Source of the DNA: Neelides folsomi | Taxonomy: Eukaryota > Arthropoda > Collembola > Neelipleona > Neelidae | Reading direction: 5' to 3' | NCBI GenBank assembly: GCA_034687125.1 | Contig: JAQGBZ010000335.1 | Span: 1 to 64,000, forward strand | DNA: 64,000 nt | In this document: in pieces, positions 22,594-33,891 of the stretch | Layout of the letters: each line of letters starts with the position of its first letter | Numbering within the stretch: the stretch's first letter is position 1 | The notes under the pieces: generated by a model | What the model was told of the DNA's origin: nothing | Databases searched by the model: none | What the model saw: only the letters and a program-made list of their open reading frames with translations | Position numbers and translations under genes: made by a program

Positions 22594-25500
22594 ATGCATA
22601 TCAAACATGTTATTCTGGATGGATTCAAATCTTATATGGACAAAACGGAAATTGGTCCGTTCGATCCACATTTTAATGCAATCACAGGATTGAATGGATC
22701 CGGCAAATCCAACATCCTCGATGGGATTTCTTTCGCGTTGGGTCTTTCATCTTTAGCTCATGTAAGCAAATATGCCATGTAGTAAAATGCAGTTTTTATT
22801 GCGTATACATTCAGTCAGTGTAACATAATAAATGTTTAATATAAATTTACAATTGAAAATATCAGGTGAGAGCAGCGACTTTGAAGGATCTCGTTCACAA
22901 AGGAGCTGGTGTCACAAGATGCACAGTTTCTATTGTTTTTGATAATACGAATAAAAAACCTGGTTCTTGCCCTCTTGGATATGAGAAATATGATGAAATC
23001 ATTGTTTCTAGAACTATCGAACCAGGCTCGATTTGCAAGGTAAAATATTAATTGTTGAAACTAGATATTTGACTTTAATACTTATATATAAAATAATTTA
23101 GAATTGGGCAAAACAAAATAAATGTTAATGGTGGTTCTCCAATTTCAGTACTTTTTAAACTCACTCGTCGCTACGAAGAAGCAAATCCAAGATCTGTTCG
23201 AATCTGTCCAGCTCAACATCAATAATCCCAACTTTATCATCATGCAAGGAAAAATTACCAAAGTGGTGAACATGAAGCCAAAAGAGATTCTTCACATGAT
23301 CGAAGAAACTGTCGGAGCTTCCGTCTATCAAAACAAAAGAGACAAAGCCGACAAAGATCTAACTGACAAAAACAGAATGATTGAAAATATAAATTCTGTA
23401 ATAACATATTTATCGTATAAATTGTTATTTTAATATTTGTTGTTCATTTAAAAAAGATTTTCAATTATTCAATTTTATGATTTTAGCTTATGGAAGAATC
23501 AATTATTCCTGCTAAGATGAAGCAGCAACAGGCGAAGGAACACGAAGAACGATACAATATCCTTTCAACGGAAATAGCCAAAAAAGATTGCGACCTTGCT
23601 ATTAACCTCTATGTCCATCACAAGAAGGAAAAAGTAACGATTGAGAAGAAACTGAACGAATTTGCGAATATTGCCACCGATGATTTGAATGCTATTCAAG
23701 AGTTGAAGAACGCCATCAAAGCCAAGAACGGAAGGCTGGAGGATATGAAGAAAGAGTCGGTGAATAAATTCGATCAAGAATTGAAGAAGTTGGATGATTT
23801 GCAGCAAAAGGAAAAAGGAGCATTTGACATCATTGATGCTGAAGTTGAAGAAATGAAAGCCGGAGTTACCCAAGCTGCCGCTCAAGTTAAAAAGGCTGAA
23901 AAGGCCAAGGAGAAGGAAACTCGTAATTTTGAAAAGTTTAAGAAAGAAAGTGAGAAGCTTCTCGGAGAATTCAACGGACTCAAGGAGCAAATGAAAACTG
24001 CTGAAGATGAACTCAAAGCAGCAAAAGAAGCGTAAGATTAAATTTTGTTATTGTTATAATTTAAAATAGACTTAAATTCTGATTGTAATTTTATAATAAC
24101 CACAATCTTTTTAATTTGATCTTTAGCTAATCAAAATTTTAATTATTATAGCGAGACGCAACTTGATTCAGGAAAAGTTCTCAACGATGGGAAAACCATT
24201 GATATTCAAGATGAATTAATTCGTAAAGATTTTTTTTTAATAATACACTATTAATACACTAAATTCCACATAAGAACTTTTGTTATTTAACATTATGTAA
24301 TTTTGATATAAAAAGATAAATAGTTCTATGAATTTATCCTATTTTTTATAATCTCTTCTCTTACATTAAACCGTCAAAAGCACAATTTTAAAATTTTAAT
24401 CTCTGGGGAAAATTAGGCGCAGAAAGGGAGTTGGGAGAAATACTTCCTCGACACGAAGAAGAACAAGTTCTACTTAAAACTGAAACCCTTGCTCTGAAAG
24501 AAAAGAGTAATAAATTGGCGAACACGGCGAATGATAAAGATATCGAAGCCGATTTGAAAACTGCTCAAGATAAGGTCAATAAAATGAAGGCGGAATTGAA
24601 GGCAAAGAATATTGATCCAAACGAAGCTGCGAGTCTTAATGATGTTCTTCATGAAGCTCGGACCAGGAGGAATCAAGCCAAACAGACTATTGATATGAAA
24701 ACTCGGGAAGATAATAGATTCAAATTTGATTACACGTAAGATTTTAATCTATTTTTAATTTCATTTTATACTTTATTTAATCAATATGTTAGGATTATTC
24801 TTTATTAAATGTTATTTTGATTTAGGACTCCTCCGAATTTCAATCCAAATGGAGTGTTTGGTTGTCTTTTTGAACACTTTACGGTCAACGATTTAGCTAA
24901 ATTTGGTGGAGCAATTGATGTTGGGTGTGGGGGGAGTATCTTTGTTGTTCTTGTTGACAAACCCGCTACTTCAGCAGCTCTTATAAAGTTTGGAAGTATG
25001 AAAGGATTTTATTTATGAATAATATTGTTACTAATATCGTTTTTACTCATTTTGTGATTTGCTCTATTCATTAATCAACAAAATAATTTGACAATATTTG
25101 ATAAAAACTTGTGGATAATAAATTAAAAATATAATTAATATAAAACAGATTTGTCCACAAGGAGAAATTTCATGCCGCTTGACCAAATTCAGGACAGGCA
25201 AACCTTGAATCAAGAAGCTTTGGATCGAAAATTAGGTCCTGGTAAAGCTTACTCTGCATTGGAATTAATTGACTTCGATCCAAGATTTCTTAAAGTGATG
25301 AAACAATATTTTGGCTTTGTCGTTTGCGAAGATATGGCCACAGCAAAGGTAATTTGGGAAAACACCAAATATTCATTTGTCATAATTTAGAATATTATTT
25401 AACCTATTTATGTACATGTATTTCAGATCGTGGCTTACCAACTTCGGACCAAAGCAATAACACTTGATGGAGACGTTGTCGACCCTGATGGAATCATGCA

Positions 25501-28500
25501 AGGAGGTACACGAAGAAATCTAGGGAAAAATATTTCAATTGCAAATGATATTCGAAACCTCAATATGGAATTGAGGGAGTTGGAAGGAAAGATCAGGAAG
25601 TTGGAAATGAGATTGCAAAATTGTCAGCGGTGAGGAATTCATAAATGCAAAATATTCATAGATTTTACTTATTATTCGGTGTGAGTTGGTTGAAATGACA
25701 ATGTTTTATTATTTAATATAGGAATGATAAATTTCTTCAAGAATACGCCATTGCAGAGAAACAATTGCAAAACTGTATACAAACACGAAATTTGACCGAT
25801 ACTGCATGTCTGGAAGCTGAAGTTGCTGCTCTTACAGAAAGCACAAGTGAGTATATTTTAGTTGTGTTTGTTTCAAGCAAGTTAATTAATATTAGATGGA
25901 AGTTTATATTGGAAATTGTTTTGTTTTAAATTAGAACGACGTCAAGAATTCATCAAGGAGTCAATGAAGGAAGTAGGGAAGCGCAAAGGTGAAATTAAAA
26001 CGTTGAAGGATCAAATGATGAACATGTCGAAGTTGAAAAACGATTCTCGGAAGCAGATCGCAAATCGGATTAAAAAAGCCACTGCGGCTTTGGCTGCCGC
26101 CAATGATAAGTACAATATTAAAAAGAAATCGTTTGATGAAATCGATCTTGAATTGAAAGCAAAAGAAGATTTTCTTCAAGGCCTTCAAGCTGTAAGTTCT
26201 TTAATTTAAATGATTTTCTTAAGTATCTAGAATATTTAACTTACTATTTCCTTAATATAAAAATTACCCTTTAATATCGAATAAAAACATTAAGTGCTGG
26301 TAAAGTAGAATCAAACATTATCATTATGTTTATCGTGATTTAAAGGACATTGAAAGAGAAAAGGAAGAGGAAAGAAATGCTTCCGAAAGGGAAAGAGCCA
26401 AAATTGTTCAATGGGAACAAATTAAAAAAGTGTTTGATACTGCGGAAGCCAAATTGAAAAAAGCTCAGGAAGAAAGAGATTCATGGGGAAGGGAACGTGA
26501 GGCCTTGGCCAATGAAATCAACGACAATGAAGCGGAAATAAACAAAATCGAATGTGAGAAGGAAAAGAGAGGACATGAAGAAAAGGAGATTCGTGCAAGA
26601 TTAGATGGTGAAATTATTTATTTTACATTATCGCGTGAAATATTTGCTTATTATAACATATTATGTATTTGTAAAATAGTAATATTTTTCAATTTACTGT
26701 TTGTTTAGGATTGGAAAGAGAGATGAATGAAATGGAGGAAAAACATCGAAACATGAATTTCAACGAAGAAATGGAACCTCCAAGCAGAAAATCTATTGAA
26801 GTGAGCGAATAACATTAACGTTCATTAATAATTAATTTTCAATTTGAGTTTATTCAAAAATTATTTTGTTTTTATTAATTTTATATACAAATATTAAATG
26901 AATTTCATATTTTCAGCTCCTGAAGCGTGAAGTGGCTCATATGAATAAAAAACTTGAAGAAATGAGAGTGAAGTTGGACAAAGAATCTGCTGATATGCTG
27001 CAGTCTACAAATGATGCCGTTTTACAATCTGAAAACAAGATCAAGCGAATCACATCAAACAAAATCAAAATAGAAGCTGCCATTGATGAACTAGATAAGC
27101 AAAAGGTCGAGAAATAATCCTAATATAAACATATTTTCAGTTTGTCTTAACATTTAATGCTAATTGTATTTATATTCTATCTCAGCTCGATATCGTCTCA
27201 AATGCTTACAATCGAGTCAATGATGAATTTAATACAATGATGTCAACACTTTTGCCTGGATCTCAAGCCCGCCTCGTACGTGCAAATCCAGATGATTTGA
27301 GCGAAGGGCTAAATGTAAAGAACAAATACAAAATATTATTCATTTGCATAAATATAGAAGTTATTCCTAATTATTGGGAATCCGTAACAGTAATAATGTA
27401 ATAAATTATAGAATAATGATACCTGTATTAAATTAATTTGTTGTGAAATTGTTTTATTTTCTAGATCCACGTGTGCCTTGGTGGAGTTTGGAAGGAATCA
27501 TTGACTGAGCTGAGCGGTGGGCAAAGATCTCTTGTTGCACTTGCTCTTGTTCTTTCACTCTGCATGTATTCCCCAGCTCCATTCTACATTCTAGATGAAA
27601 TTGATGCAGCTCTTGATATGAGCCACACACAAAACATTGGATGTTTGATTAAACAAAAATTCACTGGAACTCAGTTTGTCTGCGTTTCGTTGAAAGACGG
27701 TAAATTGTCAATTATACAAATGATCATTCTCTTATGTACTAGATGGGGCGTTCAAAGTGTCTGACTTGCCCAATTTTTACCTTTCTTTGCCTTTTGCGAA
27801 GGCTCCCCGCCGCCCCCTTCATGGGGAAGGCACTGCCACCCGTCCCGCCCACCCACGCCACTTTTATTAAACGCCAGAAATCAAAATGGTGACCACCAAA
27901 CAAAAGCGCGGTGCAATTCAAACTTCAAATCAAAATTTTCAAGTTTTATAAGATTTTTACAATTGAAGCGCACTTTAATAAGCAAAACGATAAAAATTAC
28001 GCAAAATCTACCAAGGATATTAATGAGAAAAGTTACTCGTCAGCAACATCCAGCGTCGGTAATGGTTTGGGTTGGGATAAGCTGGAGAGGGAAGACCAAA
28101 CTTCCCTTTGTCGAGCATGGTGTGAAGCTTCGTGCAACGAATTACCAGCCCGATATTCTGAATCGATTGTTCTTCCACTCAACAAAGGCCTTTTTGAAGA
28201 TAAAAACTAGACATTCATGCAGGATTCTGCCCAATCCCATCAAGCAAAGCAAACTCAGGAATGGTTGAAAAACAACGTTCCCAATTTCATTTCTAAGGGA
28301 GATTGGCCCTCGGCGTCTCCAGATTTGAACCCATTGGACTACGAGATATGGAGTAAGTTGGAGCTGGATGCCTGTTCAAAGTGTCATGCAAATCTGGTAA
28401 GCCTCAAAAAAGATTTGAAGAAAGCATGGAAGAAATATCCAATCGTTCAAATTTGTTCTGCAATTGACATGTGGATCCCGCATCTTAATGAGTGTGTCAA

Positions 28501-28875
28501 GCACCAAGGAGGAATTTTCGAATAAGTGATATGGTGATTATCATATTAAGCTTCAATTTGATACATTATTCTTGGAAAAAATGTTAATATTTTTTTTTTA
28601 AATCGAATATTACTGTCGGACATTTTGGGCACCCCCCTCCCCCTAGTATACCTAGGTACATAAGTTGCCATTTACGTTTATGTAAATTTTAATGTTTTAT
28701 AATCGTATGTATATTTACTATCTGTTATTGTGTGGTAGGAATGTACTCGAACGCGAATATCCTCTTCCAAACTAATTTCGTGAATGGTAAGTCCACGGTT
28801 AGAAGAAATGTTAGAAAGGAAACCGTTCAAAAGACTTCTTCGCATCACCATAAAATGAAGAAACCGAGAATTTAA
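22594..28875 (+). CDS. SMC2: SMC2, condensin ATPase subunit
   Basis: Seventeen exons: 22594-22761, 22866-23039, 23149-23397, 23487-24031, 24152-24222, 24417-24735, 24826-24995, 25149-25348, 25427-25629, 25722-25846, 25935-26191, 26346-26607, 26709-26800, 26917-27105, 27186-27314, 27465-27699, 28739-28875; 1,174 aa, the usual SMC2 length. Walker [10 protein letters not shown] is at residues 32-40; then [20 protein letters not shown] (SMC2-specific wording), a coiled coil, a hinge from about residue 509 ([10 protein letters not shown] ... [15 protein letters not shown]), the returning coil, signature LSGGQRS (1067-1073) and Walker [12 protein letters not shown]. Known role: pairs with SMC4 and CAP-H/D/G to compact mitotic chromosomes. 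The last intron (27700-28738) carries a mariner relic. All introns GT-AG. Confidence 0.96.
27742..28643 (+). mobile_element. Degenerate mariner (maT-like, DD37D spacing) inside the last SMC2 intron
   Basis: Imperfect terminal repeats (about 27751-27765 and 28615-28629) are flanked by TA at 27740 and 28644. The inside retains a start-like [12 protein letters not shown], then [26 protein letters not shown] and [12 protein letters not shown]. Counting from the Asp of QDSAQSH to the Asp of PLDY gives 37 residues between them, the spacing of the maT/DD37D group. Much of the N-terminal half is missing and the frame shifts in the middle, so at about 900 bp it is a dead, internally deleted copy. It runs in the same direction as SMC2. 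Confidence 0.85.
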
Positions 28876-29506
28876 ACATCCACAAGTTCCAAATATATAA
28901 AATTTATATATTTGCTAATTTATATTTTAACTACCTTAAAATAATACATAATTTTATATGTCTCTATCTTTAAGCTATTTCATTCGTTTTTTAATTCATT
29001 TTTAACTTTTTTAAATGCATTTTATTTAAGGTTTCACTTTTAAATATTCATTTTTTGTATTCACTATAAAGTACATATATTATAACTAAATATTTGTATG
29101 CATTTGTTTAAGAAATTAATCTTTGAGTCCACGAAGATACTTTGCAATAAAAATTGAATTATGTTAGTTCCTCTTTTATCTGAGGCATTTAATAAGAAAT
29201 TCTACGAGTTTTATTTATACACGTTCATAATTTGTAAGTTGTAATTAAAATTAAAATTGCATAACATCTCTCAGACTATAATTAGCAAACGGAATTCTTC
29301 CTAAACTCCTAACCTAATTCGTTGTTTCTTAATTGTAAAAAATCATGAATATTTATCTTAAATGTTACCGTTCTTGTAATTTAGAATTTCCCTATTACGC
29401 TTTCATTTACATAATGGATGAATTATGAAAAAGTTTTTCGAATAATGAATAGGATTTATAACATTTTTGTGTAGCATTTTCATCGTTTTAACAAATTTAG
29501 TGGAAA
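28876..29506. other. SMC2 3' flank and spacer
   Basis: AT-rich, no supported exon. Includes the SMC2 3' UTR. Confidence 0.5.
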
Positions 29507-30560
29507 TTGGTCCAATTTTGCGTAAGGCTCTTTGAAATAGGTGAAATGGATCTTTCATCTGGGAATTGTGTCACACATTCAATTTCATCAATAATCCCAT
29601 CCAGTCCTATAAATGAACTTTCCACTTTACTTCTTCTCTTGGCAATTCCTAGTTCAAAAGCTGTATGGAATCGAATTACTTTAACTTCAATGACATCCAA
29701 ATGGTATTTCAGACTCTCACAATTTGAACTCATTTTTGTGGAACTCATCGTTATGCAGGTCTAAACACATAATTTATAATACTTCTTTAATAATAAGCAT
29801 TGTAGAATTGTGGAATTTGACTTTAATTATAAGATAAATGCAATTTGAATAAATATTGTGTATTTCCAGATTTTCATTCTTCGCTATTTGGAAATATTGC
29901 CTTTAAATCTAAATGATCTTTTTGTTGGAGATCCTGCAGGAAGAAAGCGACGAGAAGCACCAGAAGTAATTATTGAAAAAAATCGTTTAGCAGATACAAT
30001 GTTTTCCGTAAGATGCTTTTTTTTATTTCTTATACAAATTCTCCTTTACACATTACACGTCTTAAAATACTACTTACTACATTTATAGGTGTGTATTAAT
30101 ATACATAAAAATGCATCGAGTATAGTATTTATGTTTAATTTTTTACAGATTTTAAGAAGACTTGATGAAGAGGATTGTTTCTTAAGAACATTATGCGAAT
30201 TGGAATTCGAATCATCGAAAGGACTAAAATTAAAAGATACAACACGATCAACACTTCAAGCTTTAAAAATGTAAAAAATAATTTGATTTAATTAGATTTT
30301 GATTTGGAATTTTGTATTTTTTAAAAAAATAATTTTTAAGGTCTGCAAAAAAGAGAAATCGATACGAAATGACCCCAAATAATGTGACAATAGAAGAACG
30401 AACTTTAATATCTGTTTTTGAAGAAGCTGTTGAAATTGGTAGCGTTTCAAGCAAATCAAATGGAAACTCTACATGCGGCATTCGATATACTCTTTGTTCC
30501 CTTGAAACAAACGATATTCTTTTTTATATTGACAAAATTGAAAATGCTGAATTTTTTTAA
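29507..30560 (+). CDS. DM4/12-domain protein, copy 1
   Basis: Four exons: 29507-29758, 29870-30007, 30149-30270, 30341-30560; 243 aa (230 if the ATG at 29546 is used). Intron phases are 0, 0, 2. The C-terminal half has the DM4/12 pattern: LRRLDEEDCFLRTLCELE, then FEEAVEIG and NSTCGIRYTLCSL, giving two conserved cysteine pairs. The N-terminal part has a hydrophobic stretch (STLLLLLAIPSS) followed by WYFRLSQFELIFVELI. A basic KRR lies between the halves. The family is widespread in arthropods, usually predicted secreted or membrane-linked, with no established biochemical role. Start codon uncertain. An antisense ORF over exon 1 is a shadow, since the plus-strand reading matches the neighbouring paralogue. 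Confidence 0.75.
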
Positions 30561-31109
30561 ATTACAAATACATTGTTTATTTAAAATTGCCATTCTAAAT
30601 GACACTATAAGAATTAAGGATATTTATGGTTTCATTCATATTTAGTTTGAAATGACATTTACGAGATAAGAGTTAAAGTTTTCAGTTGATTATATGTTTG
30701 ATATTTAAAATTCCCTTGAATAAAGTTAAATTATTAATACAAAAAACACAAATAAGTAATATATGTTTTATACAAATATTTTGCTTTGCATATTTCATAC
30801 AAACGAAAAATAACTTATGAATCAATATAATTTTATGCACTGATAAAAGGTAAATGTTAATTATGATAAACACTACACAAACGTATATTATGTAGGTATA
30901 AGTATAATACAATGTATGTATGTCAGTAAGGGATTATGTAATGACCAGATTATAATTTTTAACGGGTATAATAAATTGAATTGATTGACGAAGCAAATTC
31001 ATTTCTTAAATGAGCAAAAATCATAACATTCATTTCTTAACAAGTTAGAAATATTCCAACAAAAAATACTTTTAGAATCCAAGTCAAAAGGAAATTTCCC
31101 CAAAGGGAA
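30561..31109. other. Spacer between the tandem DM4/12 genes
   Basis: AT-rich, no exon seen. Short enough that the second gene may be driven from within it. Confidence 0.5.
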
Positions 31110-32104
31110 ATGTCAAATCTCTTAAACTTTGTTAAAGAAGAAGGAATTTCTTCCTTATTTCTTTTGCTGTCTCTTGAACCCCAAAATGTAAATGGAGGAC
31201 TTTTCACAAGAGTGACAATGACTTCTATGACTGGTGCTTGGTATTACAGACTCACTCCATTCGAACTCATCTTTTTCCAATTGCTCTTATTTAAGGTAAT
31301 AAACATTTGTATTGGAAGATTTCCGTAGTTGATATCTTTATATAATTTTATTTAATAGTCTTCATTTAACATGTCTGTTTTACCATTTATAGATTTTGCT
31401 CTTTCGGTATTTTTTGGTCCTGCCTATTGATTTGAGCAATCTCATTAAAGAACAAAATGTGCTTGGTAGGAGGAGGAGGAGGAAGAGAGAAGACTATGAA
31501 AGCAGAGCAAAAAAAGAACTACTAGGAAATACAATTCTTTCAGTAATTAAAATTACATGGATTGAAATGAAATATTGCTAATATTGGTTTTTGAACATTA
31601 GAGTTTGAGGCGACTGGATGAGCAAGATTGCTTCTTAAGAACACTTTGTGAGTTACAATGGAATTATTCAAATGGGTACAAAATTCCTAACTCTGTAGAA
31701 TCAATAATTCTCGGGCTAAAAAAGTATGGTTCCTACAATTAATAATAAAATTTTTATATTTAATATACTTTTTATAATTTAAACGATCTACCAAACATAA
31801 TTAAAATAAATACATACTTATGAAATATTGTATATATATTTTTTATTGTGAAATTGAAATTATGTACCTTACACATAGAAGTGGAACTAAAAGAAAAAAG
31901 ATGGAAATTCCAAATAATCGAACAATTATTGATAAACCGATCGTCTCTGTTTTTGAAGAAGCTGTGGAAATTGGAAACTTTGGATTTGCAATAAATAACA
32001 ATTCCACATGTCAACTCCAATATTCACTTTGTCCATTAACATCTGAAGAAATTGTTTCTTATGTTCATGATATGTCATTAGATGAATTAATAAATACCAG
32101 TTGA
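31110..32104 (+). CDS. DM4/12-domain protein, copy 2
   Basis: Four exons: 31110-31295, 31393-31542, 31602-31723, 31879-32104; 227 aa. Intron phases 0, 0, 2 and exon layout match copy 1, which proves tandem duplication. Shared landmarks: LEPQ/AIPSS then TMTSMTGAWYYRLTPFELIF, LRRLDEQDCFLRTLCELQ, SVFEEAVEIG, NNSTCQLQYSLCPL. A run of basic residues (GRRRRRKRE) sits before the Cys-containing half, a possible furin-like processing site if the protein enters the secretory path (inference). Exon 3 is the same length in both copies (122 nt). Function unknown. Confidence 0.78.
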
Positions 32105-33891
32105 GGATAAAATAATGATATTTGAAAATCGACAATTTATTCTTTTTTAAACAGACAAACATGAACTATAATAATGGAAATATGAATATTGTAAATACCT
32201 AATAAAAATGTATTCTTTTACTTCTTTTGTGTCGGACCATGATTATATTAATATTTGAACCCATTCATTTTGCCATATAAAATATGCACAATAGTTAACC
32301 ATGGATCGAATATTATTTCATTGCATGAGTGCATCTTTTAATGGAAGGTTATTATCCGAATTTACATTCAAATAAAAGAGCAGAACACGCAAACAGAAAT
32401 TTAAGTCCATATTATTAAGAAGTTATGAACCATATATCATATACAATAGACAATATATTAACCCTAGCAAGATATAATATTTAAGAGTAGCATATCTTTT
32501 GCATAAGGATAAAAATCATGAAAAATTGCCAAATGTTTGCAATACATAGATGTAGGCATAAAGAATATAAAGTTGTATATTCAATTAATATACAAAGGAT
32601 ATACTCTCCAGACGCCGAACCAATGCAGTTCCCGGGTTTTAGAATTTGAATAAGTTTAGTAATTCAAATCAAAAACCGCGAAATGCATTGGCTCAACGTC
32701 TGGAGAGTATCTTCTTACTCATCTTAAACAGAATTTTCTTATTTAATTTTTTAACACAACTAAAATGAACAACAATCAATAAAATCAAGCAGTGCAATCC
32801 TAAAAGAGGTAATAAATCATACATTTATAGAATTTTTATTAATGCTACTAATATAATAAATGATAAAAAATTTACGGCGTACAAGTGCATATTCTAAAAT
32901 GGAAAATCAGATAAAATGTTTTTATTTTCTTGAAAAATGGGAGATTTCAAATTAAAAATCATTTTAATATCAAACAAGATTAAACATTTTTAATAAAAAT
33001 GACAGGAAGTTGAAAAAATTCACCTTTGGTTGACTTTTATTGAATTTCATCTTTGTGAGAAATGAATACAAGCAAAATGATAGGCATAGCATTTTATTTA
33101 AACATGATTAACTATTGAATATCAAGAGAGTTTGAGATTATTTAATTAAATTTAAGTAAATCGATAGCGTAGAATTTAAATAAAATGTCAATTATTATTC
33201 ATTTGGTGATCTTAAAATAATATTAAATATTTTACAAATAATGTTTAATCGCCATTCCATTCTCCGTTCAGGAAATCTCATGTACAATTTATCGCTATAT
33301 TTAGTCATTAAACAATTTTTTATTGAAATAAAAGTTTTAATTAATTTCAAACTGCAATTAAATTATTATACTGACAATGAGAGATTGGAAATATACGTAC
33401 TTTTATAATTATATTTATATTGTAATATTTTCCTAGTTCTATGTGTATGTACATCATACAAGTAGATTCTACTATATAATCGATATTGCAGCGCAACATT
33501 GACCTGTATCAGTAATTTTATCACTTTTAACAACAAAGGTTAACTTACCAGAAATGAGCTGATGAAATATGAAGCATACATACCAATTAGATTAAGGATT
33601 CAAACTGTTCAAGTGCATTACTTAATTTATCAGTATCACATTTGGATCATATGAAAAAATACATCCTGTGGTGTATAGTTTATGTATCTATAATGATAAA
33701 ATTTCAAGATTAATAAACACGTGAAATGATACACAATCACACATATTGGATCGGTTGAATATAAATGTTAATTAATAATTCTGCGATTTGAAAAATTTCC
33801 AATTTACGTTCAAACTATGGCATAGGCTTACTTAGAACCAATAAATTTTTCGGTTGATTTACATTCTTAAATAAAAAAATATACATTAAAT
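32105..33891. other. Spacer with a foldback element, no gene
   Basis: No supported exon on either strand. Contains the inverted-repeat element at 32604-32707 and the 5' flank of the XK-related-like gene. Confidence 0.5.
32604..32707. mobile_element. 104-bp near-palindromic foldback element, TA-flanked
   Basis: The left half, from CTCTCCAGACG at 32604, and the right half, ending CGTCTGGAGAG at 32707, fold into an imperfect hairpin of about 45 pairs with a loop near AAGTTTAGTA. TA lies on both sides. It starts with CTCTC like the element at 21437. There is no ORF. A hairpin RNA precursor is an alternative but nothing else supports it. Confidence 0.75.

Noticed and set aside
29497-29748. Reverse-strand 83-codon ORF over exon 1 of DM4/12 copy 1
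   Set aside because: The plus-strand reading aligns with the neighbouring paralogue and has a matching donor.
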